Source: Arenimonas maotaiensis
GTDB lineage: Bacteria > Pseudomonadota > Gammaproteobacteria > Xanthomonadales > Xanthomonadaceae
Length of the DNA: 64,000 bases
Reading direction: 5' to 3'
Assembly (NCBI RefSeq): GCF_014638745.1
Contig: NZ_BMFO01000002.1
Location: 124,001 to 188,000, forward strand
Of the stretch, positions 7,703 through 15,740 are shown piece after piece (the first letter of the stretch is position 1; every line of letters begins with the position of its first letter). The notes beneath the pieces were generated by a model. That model was given only the letters and a program-made list of their open reading frames with translations. It ran no database searches and was not told the DNA's origin. Both the position numbers and the translations under genes were made by a program.

Positions 7703-9016
7703 ATGTCCGAATTGATTGAAGCCCGCGTGCCCGACCTCGGCAGCGATTCCGGCGTACCGGTCATCGAAATCCTGGTGAAGGTCGGCGAGTCGGTGAAAAA
7801 GGACCAGGGCCTGCTCACGCTCGAATCCGACAAGGCCACCATGGAAGTGCCGTCGCCGGTCGACGGCGTGATCACCGATATCCTCGCCAAGCTGGGCGAC
7901 GAGCTGTCCGCCGGCGATCTGGTGGCGCGCATCCAAACCGCCGCCACGGCTCCCGCGTCTGCCGCGCCCGCGCCGGCCGTTGCGAAAGCACCCGAAGCGC
8001 CGGCCGCGCCGGTCAAGCCGGTTGCCGCGCCGGCGCCCGTAGCCGCCGCCATGCCGCCCGCGCCGGCGAAGTCGCCCACGCACCAGCTCGATAACGGCGA
8101 ATTGGTGCCGGGCAAGGTGCCCTATGCCAGCCCGGCGGTGCGCGTGTTCGCCCGCGAGCTGGGTGTCGACCTGCTGCAGGTGAACGGCAGCGAGCGCGGT
8201 GGCCGCATCAGCAAGGAAGACGTGCAGCGCTTCGTGAAGGCCGCCTTGGCCGGCGGTGCGGCGCCCGCGGTCGCCGGTAACGGCGGTGGCCTGAACCTGA
8301 TTCCTTGGCCGCAGGTCGATTTCGCCAAGTTCGGCCCGGTCGAGTCCGAGCCGCTGTCGCGCATCAAGAAGCTGTCCGGCGCCAACCTGGCGCGCAACTG
8401 GGCGATGATCCCGCACGTCACCCAGTTCGACGAAGCCGACATCACCGAGATGGAGCTGTTCCGCAAGAAGCTCGGCGAAGAACATAAAGACGTGAAAGTC
8501 ACGCCGCTGGTGTTCCTGATCAAGGCCGTGGTGGCGGCGCTGAAGAAGTATCCGGCCTTCAACGCCTCGCTCGACGGCGACAACCTGGTACTGAAACGCT
8601 ATTTCCACATCGGCATCGCGGTCGATACGCCCGACGGCCTGGTGGTGCCGGTCATCCGCGACTGCGACAGCAAGGGCCTGCTGGCGCTCTCGCGCGAACT
8701 GGCCGAGATCAGCGCCAAGGCGCGCGAGAAGAAGCTGACCGCCGCCGACATGCAGGGCGGCTGCTTCACCATCTCCTCGCTCGGCGGCATCGGCGGCACC
8801 GCGTTCACGCCGATCATCAACGCGCCGGAAGTCGCCATACTCGGCGTGTCCAAAGCGCAGACCAAGCCGGTCTGGAACGGCGCCGAGTTCGCGCCGAAGC
8901 TGATGCTGCCGCTGTCGCTGTCGTACGACCACCGCGTGATCGACGGCGCCGCCGCCGCACGCTTCACCGCCTACCTGGCCCAGGTCCTCGCCGACCTGCG
9001 CCGTCTGCTGGTCTGA
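7703..9016 (+). CDS. aceF: Dihydrolipoamide acetyltransferase (pyruvate dehydrogenase E2)
   Basis: 437 residues. One N-terminal lipoyl domain (about 1-78) with lipoyl lysine K44 in ESDKATMEV, an Ala/Pro-rich swinging arm (about 80-125), a peripheral-subunit-binding domain near 137-172 (ASPAVRVFARELGVDL), and the catalytic acyltransferase domain with YDHRVIDGA (H410, D414). It transfers acetyl from lipoate to CoA in the pyruvate dehydrogenase complex. Only one lipoyl domain is present, where E. coli has three. It is followed after 4 bases by lpdA, but the E1 gene aceE is not beside it. Confidence 0.96.
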   Translation: MSELIEARVPDLGSDSGVPVIEILVKVGESVKKDQGLLTLESDKATMEVPSPVDGVITDILAKLGDELSAGDLVARIQTAATAPASAAPAPAVAKAPEAPAAPVKPVAAPAPVAAAMPPAPAKSPTHQLDNGELVPGKVPYASPAVRVFARELGVDLLQVNGSERGGRISKEDVQRFVKAALAGGAAPAVAGNGGGLNLIPWPQVDFAKFGPVESEPLSRIKKLSGANLARNWAMIPHVTQFDEADITEMELFRKKLGEEHKDVKVTPLVFLIKAVVAALKKYPAFNASLDGDNLVLKRYFHIGIAVDTPDGLVVPVIRDCDSKGLLALSRELAEISAKAREKKLTAADMQGGCFTISSLGGIGGTAFTPIINAPEVAILGVSKAQTKPVWNGAEFAPKLMLPLSLSYDHRVIDGAAAARFTAYLAQVLADLRRLLV

Positions 9017-9020
9017 CGCC

Positions 9021-10784
9021 ATGGCCGCGATTGAACTGAAAGTGCCCGATATCGGCGGCAGCGCCGCAGTCATCGAATTCCTGGTGAAGGAGGGCGATAC
9101 CGTCGCCGCCAACCAGGGTCTACTGACGCTCGAATCCGACAAGGCCACGATGGAAGTGCCGGCCAGCGCCGGCGGCGTGCTGACGCAATGGAAAGTCAAA
9201 CTCGGCGACACCCTGAGTGAGGGCGATGTCATCGCGCTACTGGAATCCGCACCCATCCAAACCGTGGGGGCGCCGCTGGCTGCGCCCAGTGCCGCCGCGC
9301 CCGTCAACGTTGCGGCCGTCCAAACCGTAGCAGCGGCGCCCCTACAGCCTGCGCCGGTATCGGCCGGCGACGCCGACCACCGATGCCAGCTGGTAGTCAT
9401 CGGTTCCGGCCCGGGCGGCTACACCGCCGCCTTCCGCGCCGCGGATCTGGGCATGGACGTGATTTTGGTCGAGCGCTACGCCGAGCTCGGCGGTGTCTGC
9501 CTGAATGTGGGTTGCATTCCGTCCAAGGCCCTGCTGCACGCGGCCAACGTCATCGAAGAGGCGCGCCACGCGGCCGATTACGGCATCGCCTTCGGCGAGG
9601 CCAAGATCGACCTCGACAAGTTGCGTGCGCACAAGGAAAAGACCGTCGGTACCCTGAACAAAGGCATCGCCGGCATGGCCAAGCAGCGCAAGGTGCGTAC
9701 GCTTACCGGCACGGCCGAGTTCGCATCGGCTAACCGCCTGTCGGTGAATACCGCGCAAGGCGTCGAAACCGTCGATTTCGCCCAGTGCATCATCGCCGCC
9801 GGCTCGCAGCCGGTGAAGCTGCCGGCATTCCCGTGGGACGACCCGCGGGTGATGGACTCGACCGGCGCGCTGATGCTCAAGGACGTGCCGAAGCGCCTGT
9901 TGGTGGTCGGCGGCGGCATCATCGGCCTGGAGATGGCCTGCTTGTATTCCGCGCTCGGCAGCGCGGTGACCGTGGTCGAATTCATGGATCAGCTGATGCC
10001 CGGCGCCGATCCGGATCTGGTCAAGCCGCTGCAGGCGCTGCTGAAGAAGCGCGGCGTGGCCATCCACACGTCCTGCAAGGTCGCGAAAGTCACCGCCGGC
10101 AAGAAGGCGCTCAGCGCCGAATTCGAAGGCGCGTCCGTGCCCTCGGGCACGGACTACGACCGCGTGCTGGTATCGGTCGGCCGCAGCCCGAACGGCGGCA
10201 AGCTGAAGGCCGAGAACGCCGGCGTGCAGGTGAGCGAGCGCGGCTTCATCGCGGTCGACAAACAGATGCGCACCAACGTGCCGCACATCTTCGCCATCGG
10301 CGACCTGGTCGGCCAGCCGATGCTGGCGCACAAGGCCACGCACGAGGCCAAGGTGGCGGCGGAAGTGGCCGCCGGCCACAAGCGCGAGTGGGTCGCGCGC
10401 GTGATCCCCTCGGTGGCCTACACCGATCCGGAAATCGCCTGGGTCGGCCTGACCGAAACCGAAGCCAAGGCCAAAGGCATCGCCTATGAGCTCGGCAAGT
10501 TCCCCTGGGCGGCTTCGGGCCGCGCCATCGGCATCGGCCGCACCGAAGGCTTCACCAAGCTGCTGTTCGATCCGGCCACGCACCGCGTCATCGGCGGCGG
10601 CATCGTCGGCGCGCATGCCGGCGATCTGATCGCCGAGATCGCGCTGGCCATCGAGATGGGCTGCGAGGCCGGCGACATCGGCCACACCATCCACCCGCAT
10701 CCCACGCTGAGCGAGACGGTGGCGATGGCGGCGGAAGTGTTCGACGGCAGCATCACCGACCTGTACGTTCCCAAGAAAAAGTGA
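9021..10784 (+). CDS. lpdA: Dihydrolipoyl dehydrogenase (E3) with N-terminal lipoyl domain
   Basis: 587 residues. An extra lipoyl domain (about 1-77, lipoyl lysine K41) and an Ala/Pro linker precede a full flavoprotein disulfide reductase: FAD-binding GSGPGGYTAAFRAADLG, the redox pair C160/C165 in GGVCLNVGCIPSK, an NAD-binding GGGIIGLEMA, and the C-terminal HPHPTLSE active-site motif. It reoxidises dihydrolipoamide with NAD. E3 with its own lipoyl domain is known from Neisseria-type complexes. Second gene of the aceF unit. The linker DNA contains a long inverted repeat, listed separately. Confidence 0.96.
   Translation: MAAIELKVPDIGGSAAVIEFLVKEGDTVAANQGLLTLESDKATMEVPASAGGVLTQWKVKLGDTLSEGDVIALLESAPIQTVGAPLAAPSAAAPVNVAAVQTVAAAPLQPAPVSAGDADHRCQLVVIGSGPGGYTAAFRAADLGMDVILVERYAELGGVCLNVGCIPSKALLHAANVIEEARHAADYGIAFGEAKIDLDKLRAHKEKTVGTLNKGIAGMAKQRKVRTLTGTAEFASANRLSVNTAQGVETVDFAQCIIAAGSQPVKLPAFPWDDPRVMDSTGALMLKDVPKRLLVVGGGIIGLEMACLYSALGSAVTVVEFMDQLMPGADPDLVKPLQALLKKRGVAIHTSCKVAKVTAGKKALSAEFEGASVPSGTDYDRVLVSVGRSPNGGKLKAENAGVQVSERGFIAVDKQMRTNVPHIFAIGDLVGQPMLAHKATHEAKVAAEVAAGHKREWVARVIPSVAYTDPEIAWVGLTETEAKAKGIAYELGKFPWAASGRAIGIGRTEGFTKLLFDPATHRVIGGGIVGAHAGDLIAEIALAIEMGCEAGDIGHTIHPHPTLSETVAMAAEVFDGSITDLYVPKKK
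9264..9345. repeat. Inverted repeat in the lpdA linker
   Basis: GTGGGGGCGCCGCTG (9264-9278) is matched at 14 of 15 positions by the reverse complement of 9331-9345. The direct repeat TCCAAACCGT also occurs twice (about 9256 and 9319). The element lies wholly in the low-complexity Ala/Pro linker and keeps the reading frame. Confidence 0.55.
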
Positions 10785-10789
10785 GACCG

Positions 10790-10816
10790 GTAGGGGCGGA
10801 CCAACGCGTCCGCCCC
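10790..10816. repeat. REP-like GTAG hairpin between convergent genes
   Basis: GTAG followed by GGGCGGA, an 8-base loop and TCCGCCCC, a perfect 8-bp stem (10793-10800 with 10809-10816). The GTAG foot and hairpin resemble the GTAG-type REP elements of Stenotrophomonas and relatives. No T-run, but its position between two stop codons also allows a transcription-end role. Confidence 0.45.
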
Positions 10817-10823
10817 TCGCTCC

Positions 10824-12203
10824 TCAGATCAGCACCGCCCAGCACACCGCGCACACCACCAAGGCGCTGACGATGTCGAGCCAGAAGCCTTCGCGCAGCA
10901 TGTCGCGGTTGGAGATCAGGCCGGAACCGTAGGCCACCGCGTTCGGCGCGGTCGCCACCGGCAGCATGAAACCGATGCTCGCCGCCATCGCGGCCGGCAG
11001 CATCAGCAGCGCCGGCTCGATGCCCAGGCCCTTCGCGGCCGCGGCCAGGATCGGCATCAGCAGCACCGCGGTGGCGGTGTTGCTGGCGATTTCCGACAGC
11101 AGCACCACACTGCCGATGATGATCACCATCATCGCGAACACCGGCAGGTGCCGGGCCGAAACCAAGGCATTGCTGATGGCGTCGCTGATGCCGCTTTCCT
11201 GGAACGCGGTGGCCAGCGCGATGCCGCCGCCGAACAGCAGCAGCACGCCCCAGGGGATGTTCGAAGCCGCGCGCCACTCCAGCAGCGGCCTGCCGTCGCG
11301 TTCGCCCGAGGGCAGCAGCGCCATCACCGACACCGCCGCCAGCGCGATGCCGGCGTCGTTGGCGTTGGGCAGTCCGAACCACGCGCTCCAGCCGCCGAAC
11401 GGCGCCGCGCGGGTGGTCCAGGCCAGGGCGGTCAGGCCGAACACGGCCAGCACGCGTTTTTCCGCCGGGCGCCAGGGACCGATCGCCGGCAGCTGCGCCG
11501 GCGGGCTGCCGGCGAGCCCGCGCGACAGGCCGAAGGCCAGGATCGGCAGCAGCACGGCGATCAGCGGCACGCCCACCTTCATCCAGTCGCTGAAGGCGTA
11601 GGCGGTGCCGGTGGCCTGTTCGTACTGCTGCATGAACACCAGATTCGGCGGCGTGCCGATCGGTGTGCCCAGGCCGCCGATGCTGGCGGCGTAAGCGATG
11701 GCCAACACCAGCGGCACCGCCAGGCGCGCGTCCCGATATTCCTCGATCACCGCGTAGGCCACCGGCAGCATGATCAGCACGGTGGCGGTGTTGGAGATCC
11801 ACATGCTGATCAGACCGGTGGCGAAAGTGAAGCCGAACACCAGGCTGCGTCCGGAGCCGCCGCCGACCGCGCGGACCATGGCGTAGGCCAGGCGGCGGTG
11901 CGCGCCGGTGCCTTCCAGCGCGCGCGACAGCATGAAGCCGCCCATCAGCAGCAGAATCAGTTCGTTGCCGACGCTCTGCGCCACCTGCTTGGCGTCGAGG
12001 ATGCCGAGCGTCGGCAGCACCGACAGCGGCAGCAGCGCGGTGAATGCCGGATCGACCGCCTCGCTCATCCACCACAACGCGCACAGCACGGTCAGCGCCA
12101 GCGTGGCCGAGAACGCGAACGGCATGCCGCCCGCCGTGGCCACGGCATAGGCGGAGAGCGCGGCAACGGGGCCGGTCCAGCGGAAAAAGCGCGATACGGT
12201 CAT
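10824..12203 (-). CDS. DASS (SLC13)-family sodium:dicarboxylate symporter
   Basis: 459 residues, strongly hydrophobic with about 11-12 membrane segments. The two SNT motifs that bind sodium and the carboxylate are present (SNTATVLIMLPV in the first half and ASNTATAVLLMPI in the second), with GTPIGTPPNLVFM after the first. Members import succinate, malate, citrate or related acids with sodium. The exact substrate is not readable. Divergent from nhaA, with 61 bases between the starts. Confidence 0.88.
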   Translation of the reverse strand: MTVSRFFRWTGPVAALSAYAVATAGGMPFAFSATLALTVLCALWWMSEAVDPAFTALLPLSVLPTLGILDAKQVAQSVGNELILLLMGGFMLSRALEGTGAHRRLAYAMVRAVGGGSGRSLVFGFTFATGLISMWISNTATVLIMLPVAYAVIEEYRDARLAVPLVLAIAYAASIGGLGTPIGTPPNLVFMQQYEQATGTAYAFSDWMKVGVPLIAVLLPILAFGLSRGLAGSPPAQLPAIGPWRPAEKRVLAVFGLTALAWTTRAAPFGGWSAWFGLPNANDAGIALAAVSVMALLPSGERDGRPLLEWRAASNIPWGVLLLFGGGIALATAFQESGISDAISNALVSARHLPVFAMMVIIIGSVVLLSEIASNTATAVLLMPILAAAAKGLGIEPALLMLPAAMAASIGFMLPVATAPNAVAYGSGLISNRDMLREGFWLDIVSALVVCAVCWAVLI

Positions 12204-12231
12204 GACGGCGTTCGAAGAGTGATGCTGCGAT

Positions 12232-12237
12232 TATAAT
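12232..12237 (+). promoter_or_regulatory. nhaA -10 element
   Basis: Exact TATAAT 27 bases upstream of the nhaA start; a TTCGAA at 12211-12216 could be the -35, though the spacing is only 15. Confidence 0.5.
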
Positions 12238-12264
12238 CAGGCTCAAACCCATTGGAGACAATCG

Positions 12265-13476
12265 ATGACCGAGACCCGTGCCGACCGCGCCATGCACCGC
12301 CGCGCCCTGGCCGCGCTGAACGCGTTCATGAAGATGGAGGCCGCCGGCGGCATCGTGCTGGTGCTGGCCACGGTGGTGGCGATGGTGGTGGCCAATTCGG
12401 CCTTGTCCGCCGATTACCAGGCGTGGCTGCACGCCAGGCTGACCCTCGGTTTCGGCCCGCTGTCGCTGGACAAGAGCGTCTCGCATTGGATCAACGACGG
12501 CCTGATGGTGGTGTTCTTCCTGGTGGTCGGCCTGGAGCTCAAGCGCGAGCTGGTCGAAGGCCAGTTCGCCGACCGCGCCAACATCACCCTGCCGGTGGTC
12601 GGCGCGTTGGGCGGCATGGCGGTGCCGATGCTGATCTACGCCGCGCTGAACTGGGGCGACGCCGCCGCGATGCGCGGTACCGCCATCCCGGCCGCCACCG
12701 ACATCGCGTTCGCGCTCGGCATCCTGTCGCTGCTCGGCCCGCGCGTGCCGTTGGCGCTGAAGATGCTGCTGCTGGCCATCGCCGTGGCCGACGACCTCGG
12801 GGCGATCCTGATCATCGCGGTGTTCTACACCGGCGAGCTGTCGTTGGTCGGGCTGGTCACCGCACTGGCCCTGGTCGGCGTGCTGTACACGCTCAACCGC
12901 GCCAAGGTCACCCAGCTCGGCCTGTACCTGTTCGTCGGTTTCCTGCTGTGGCTGGCGGTGCTCAATTCCGGGGTGCACGCGACCTTGGCCGGAGTGGTGC
13001 TGGGGCTGATGATTCCGCTCGGCAAGGGCGCGCGCGACGGTTCCTCGGAGGCCCTGTTGCACGCCCTGCACCCGTGGGTCGCGTTCGTGATCCTGCCGGT
13101 GTTCGCCTTCGCCAACGCCGGCGTGCCGCTGGCCGGGCTGGGCTTGGATGATTTGCTGGCGCCGGTGCCGCTGGGCATCGCGCTCGGCCTGTTGCTCGGC
13201 AAGCTGCTCGGCGTGTATGGCTTCATCTGGCTGTGCCTGCGCCTGGGGTGGGCCAAATTCGACCGCACGATCCGGCCTGCGGCCCTGTTCGGTATGGCCG
13301 CCCTATGCGGCATCGGCTTCACCATGAGCCTGTTCGTGGGCTCCCTGTCCTTCGGCGCCGACCACCCGGACTACCAGCTGACCCATCGCTTGGGCATCCT
13401 GAGCGGCTCCCTGTTCTCGGCCCTGCTCGGTTTCGTGGTCCTGAAAATTGCTCTGCCGAGCCCCAAAAAATCGTGA
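12265..13476 (+). CDS. nhaA: Na+/H+ antiporter NhaA
   Basis: 403 residues with about twelve membrane segments. The NhaA core is intact: MEAAGGIVLV at the start, DGLMVVFFLVVGLELKRE, PAATDIAFALGIL, the ion-binding Asp pair in AIAVADDLGAILII (equivalent of E. coli D163/D164) and GIGFTMSLFVGSLSF near the end. It expels sodium in exchange for protons at alkaline pH. Its sodium extrusion may support the divergent sodium-coupled DASS transporter; that link is inferred. Confidence 0.96.
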   Translation: MTETRADRAMHRRALAALNAFMKMEAAGGIVLVLATVVAMVVANSALSADYQAWLHARLTLGFGPLSLDKSVSHWINDGLMVVFFLVVGLELKRELVEGQFADRANITLPVVGALGGMAVPMLIYAALNWGDAAAMRGTAIPAATDIAFALGILSLLGPRVPLALKMLLLAIAVADDLGAILIIAVFYTGELSLVGLVTALALVGVLYTLNRAKVTQLGLYLFVGFLLWLAVLNSGVHATLAGVVLGLMIPLGKGARDGSSEALLHALHPWVAFVILPVFAFANAGVPLAGLGLDDLLAPVPLGIALGLLLGKLLGVYGFIWLCLRLGWAKFDRTIRPAALFGMAALCGIGFTMSLFVGSLSFGADHPDYQLTHRLGILSGSLFSALLGFVVLKIALPSPKKS

Positions 13477-13508
13477 AATTCATCACAAAAAGTCCATACG
13501 AGAAGGTA

Positions 13509-13572
13509 TTGCGCTTTTCTAACGAATATTTAATACTGCGTTAGACGAAACACTCTAATTTCCTTGGAGTGT
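13509..13572 (+). promoter_or_regulatory. Promoter and operator-like repeats of the DUF1302 cassette
   Basis: -35 TTGCGC (13509-13514), 16-base spacer, -10 TAATAC (13531-13536). A perfect inverted repeat TCTAACG (13518-13524) / CGTTAGA (13539-13545) encloses the -10, and a second, ACACTC (13550-13555) / GAGTGT (13567-13572), lies in the leader. The short stretch is AT-rich compared with its neighbours. The layout suggests a dimeric repressor site; no regulator gene is adjacent. Confidence 0.5.
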
Positions 13573-13612
13573 CGTGGTTCGGAAACTCAACATAAAACCG
13601 GGAAATGCACCC

Positions 13613-15718
13613 ATGAAGAAAATCCAACGTTTGGTCTACCGTTCGCCGCTCGCCGCCGCGGTCGCCCTTGGTCTGTTCGCCGCCCCGATGGCGCAGGCGT
13701 TCGAATTCGAGAAAGGCGAGCTCAAGGGCAGTCTGGACACCACCGTGTCCTACGGCATTTCCGTCCGCACCGAGGATCCGGCCGACGGCCTGGTCGCGAA
13801 GGCCACCATCAACCCCGCCATCGCCTTGGCCGGCACCACGCCCTCCGCGCCGTTCAACAGCTTGGGCGCCTTCCCCGGTTCCGCCGCGCAGGCCGCCGCG
13901 CCGGGCCGCTGGTCGGTCAACCGCGACGACGGCAACGTCAAATACGAGAAAGGCGACGCCTTCTCCAACGCCTTCAAGGTCACCTCCGAGCTGGAAATGA
14001 GCTGGCGCGATTGGGGCTTCTTCAGCCGGGCCAGCTACTTCTACGATTTCGAGAACAGCGACCGCAACGATTTCGCCAAGGAAGCCGAGCAGAAGGTCGC
14101 CAGCGACTTCCGCCTGTACGACGCCTTCGTTTACAAGAACTACGCGCTCGGCGCCAACGACGAAGTGTCCGGCAGCATCCGCTTCGGCAAGCAGGTGGTC
14201 AGCTGGGGCGAAAGCACCTTCATCCAGAACGGCATCAACGTGGTCAATCCGGTCGACGTCTCGCGCCTGCGCGTGGCCGGTGCCGAGCTGAAGGAAGCGT
14301 TCCTGCCGACCAACATGCTCTTCGCTTCGACCAAGTTCACCGACAACCTGTCGATGGAGGCCTATTACCAGTTCGACTGGAAGCCGACCGAAATCGATCC
14401 CTCGGGCACCTATTTCAGCACCAACGACTTCGCCTCGCCGGGCGGCACCTACATCATGCTCGGCTTCGGCACCGTCACCCAGCCGGTGAACAACCCGGAA
14501 AACTACGCCAGCACCTGCATCGTCGGCCAGCCGGCCGCCGGTCAGGCCAACGTGGCCAACTCCGACCGCTTCGCCGAGCTGTCGGCCATCTACGGCCCGA
14601 CCACCGCCGCCCAGCTGCTGGCCGCCGCCTGCGGCGTCGCCGGCCCGCGTCTGGCCGACCGTAAAGCCCGCGATTCCGGCCAGTTCGGTCTGGCCCTGCG
14701 CTGGTACGCCGAAGCCCTGAACCAGACCGAGTTCGGCTTCTACGCCATGAACTACCACAGCCGCCTGCCGTTGCTGTCCGGCCGCGCGGTGACCACCGTG
14801 CTGCCGGCTCCGGCCGCCAACTCGGCCGGCCTGATCGTCGAATATCCGGAAGACATCCACCTGTTCGGCGTCAGCTGGAACACCACCCTGCCGGCCGGCA
14901 TCGCCTGGCAAGGCGAGGTCAGCTACCGTCCGAACATGCCGCTGCAGGTCGACGACGTCGAACTGCTGTTCGCGGCCCTGAGCCCGATCAACCTGGCCCT
15001 CCAGGCCAGCGGCGCGCCGCGCGCGTCTTGGTTCTGCAGCCAGCTGCTGCCGAACTGCACCAACGTCAATCCGGGCCAGTTCATCCAAGGCTGGCGCGAG
15101 CATGAAGTGACCCAGTTCCAGTCCACCTTCACCAAGGCCTTCGGCCAGATGCTGGGCGCGGACCAGATCGCCCTGGTCGGTGAAATCGGCGGCACCTGGG
15201 TCAACCTGCCGGATCCGTCCGTGCTGCGCTATGAAGGCGAAGGCACCGACACCGGCGGCGGCGTGTCGCTGATCAACGATCTGCTGCCGCTGATCTCGGC
15301 CTGGAACGCCAACCCGAACCCGGCCACCAACGGGGCCGCGCTGGCCGCCCTGAACGCGGCCCTGAACAACCCGCTGTACGCCGGCGCGCTGCGCAACCCG
15401 GTCACCACGGTCGACGGCTTCCCGACCGATTTCTCGTGGGGCTACCGCATCGCGGCCCGCGCCGACTACAACAGCGTGTTCGGCACCCCGATCACCCTGT
15501 CGCCGCGCATCGCGTTCAACCACGACGTCAAGGGCATCACCCCGGGCCCGGGCGGCAACTTCCTGGAGGGCCGCAAGTCGATCACGGTCGGCGTCGAAGC
15601 CAACTACCTCAATAGCTGGGTGTTCGACCTGAGCTACACCGGCTTCTCCGGCGCCGGCCAGCTCAACCAGATCTATGACCGTGACTTCTACTCGTTCTCC
15701 GTGAAATACTCGTTCTAA
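13613..15718 (+). CDS. DUF1302 outer-membrane beta-barrel protein
   Basis: 701 residues. Signal peptide MKKIQRLVYRSPLAAAVALGLF...AQA, then FEFEKGELKGSLDTTVSYGISVR, the DUF1302 opening, many alternating beta strands, SIRFGKQVVSWGESTFIQNGIN, and an aromatic C-terminus (FYSFSVKYSF) as required for BAM-assisted insertion. DUF1302 proteins are predicted large porin-like barrels of unproven function, often next to DUF1329 and RND genes; transport of hydrophobic compounds across the outer membrane is the common inference. First gene of the cassette. The ATG at 13613 gives a proper signal peptide; a GTG at 13574 would add residues before it. Confidence 0.9.
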   Translation: MKKIQRLVYRSPLAAAVALGLFAAPMAQAFEFEKGELKGSLDTTVSYGISVRTEDPADGLVAKATINPAIALAGTTPSAPFNSLGAFPGSAAQAAAPGRWSVNRDDGNVKYEKGDAFSNAFKVTSELEMSWRDWGFFSRASYFYDFENSDRNDFAKEAEQKVASDFRLYDAFVYKNYALGANDEVSGSIRFGKQVVSWGESTFIQNGINVVNPVDVSRLRVAGAELKEAFLPTNMLFASTKFTDNLSMEAYYQFDWKPTEIDPSGTYFSTNDFASPGGTYIMLGFGTVTQPVNNPENYASTCIVGQPAAGQANVANSDRFAELSAIYGPTTAAQLLAAACGVAGPRLADRKARDSGQFGLALRWYAEALNQTEFGFYAMNYHSRLPLLSGRAVTTVLPAPAANSAGLIVEYPEDIHLFGVSWNTTLPAGIAWQGEVSYRPNMPLQVDDVELLFAALSPINLALQASGAPRASWFCSQLLPNCTNVNPGQFIQGWREHEVTQFQSTFTKAFGQMLGADQIALVGEIGGTWVNLPDPSVLRYEGEGTDTGGGVSLINDLLPLISAWNANPNPATNGAALAALNAALNNPLYAGALRNPVTTVDGFPTDFSWGYRIAARADYNSVFGTPITLSPRIAFNHDVKGITPGPGGNFLEGRKSITVGVEANYLNSWVFDLSYTGFSGAGQLNQIYDRDFYSFSVKYSF

Positions 15719-15740
15719 GCATCCTGGGAGGGAATTACGA

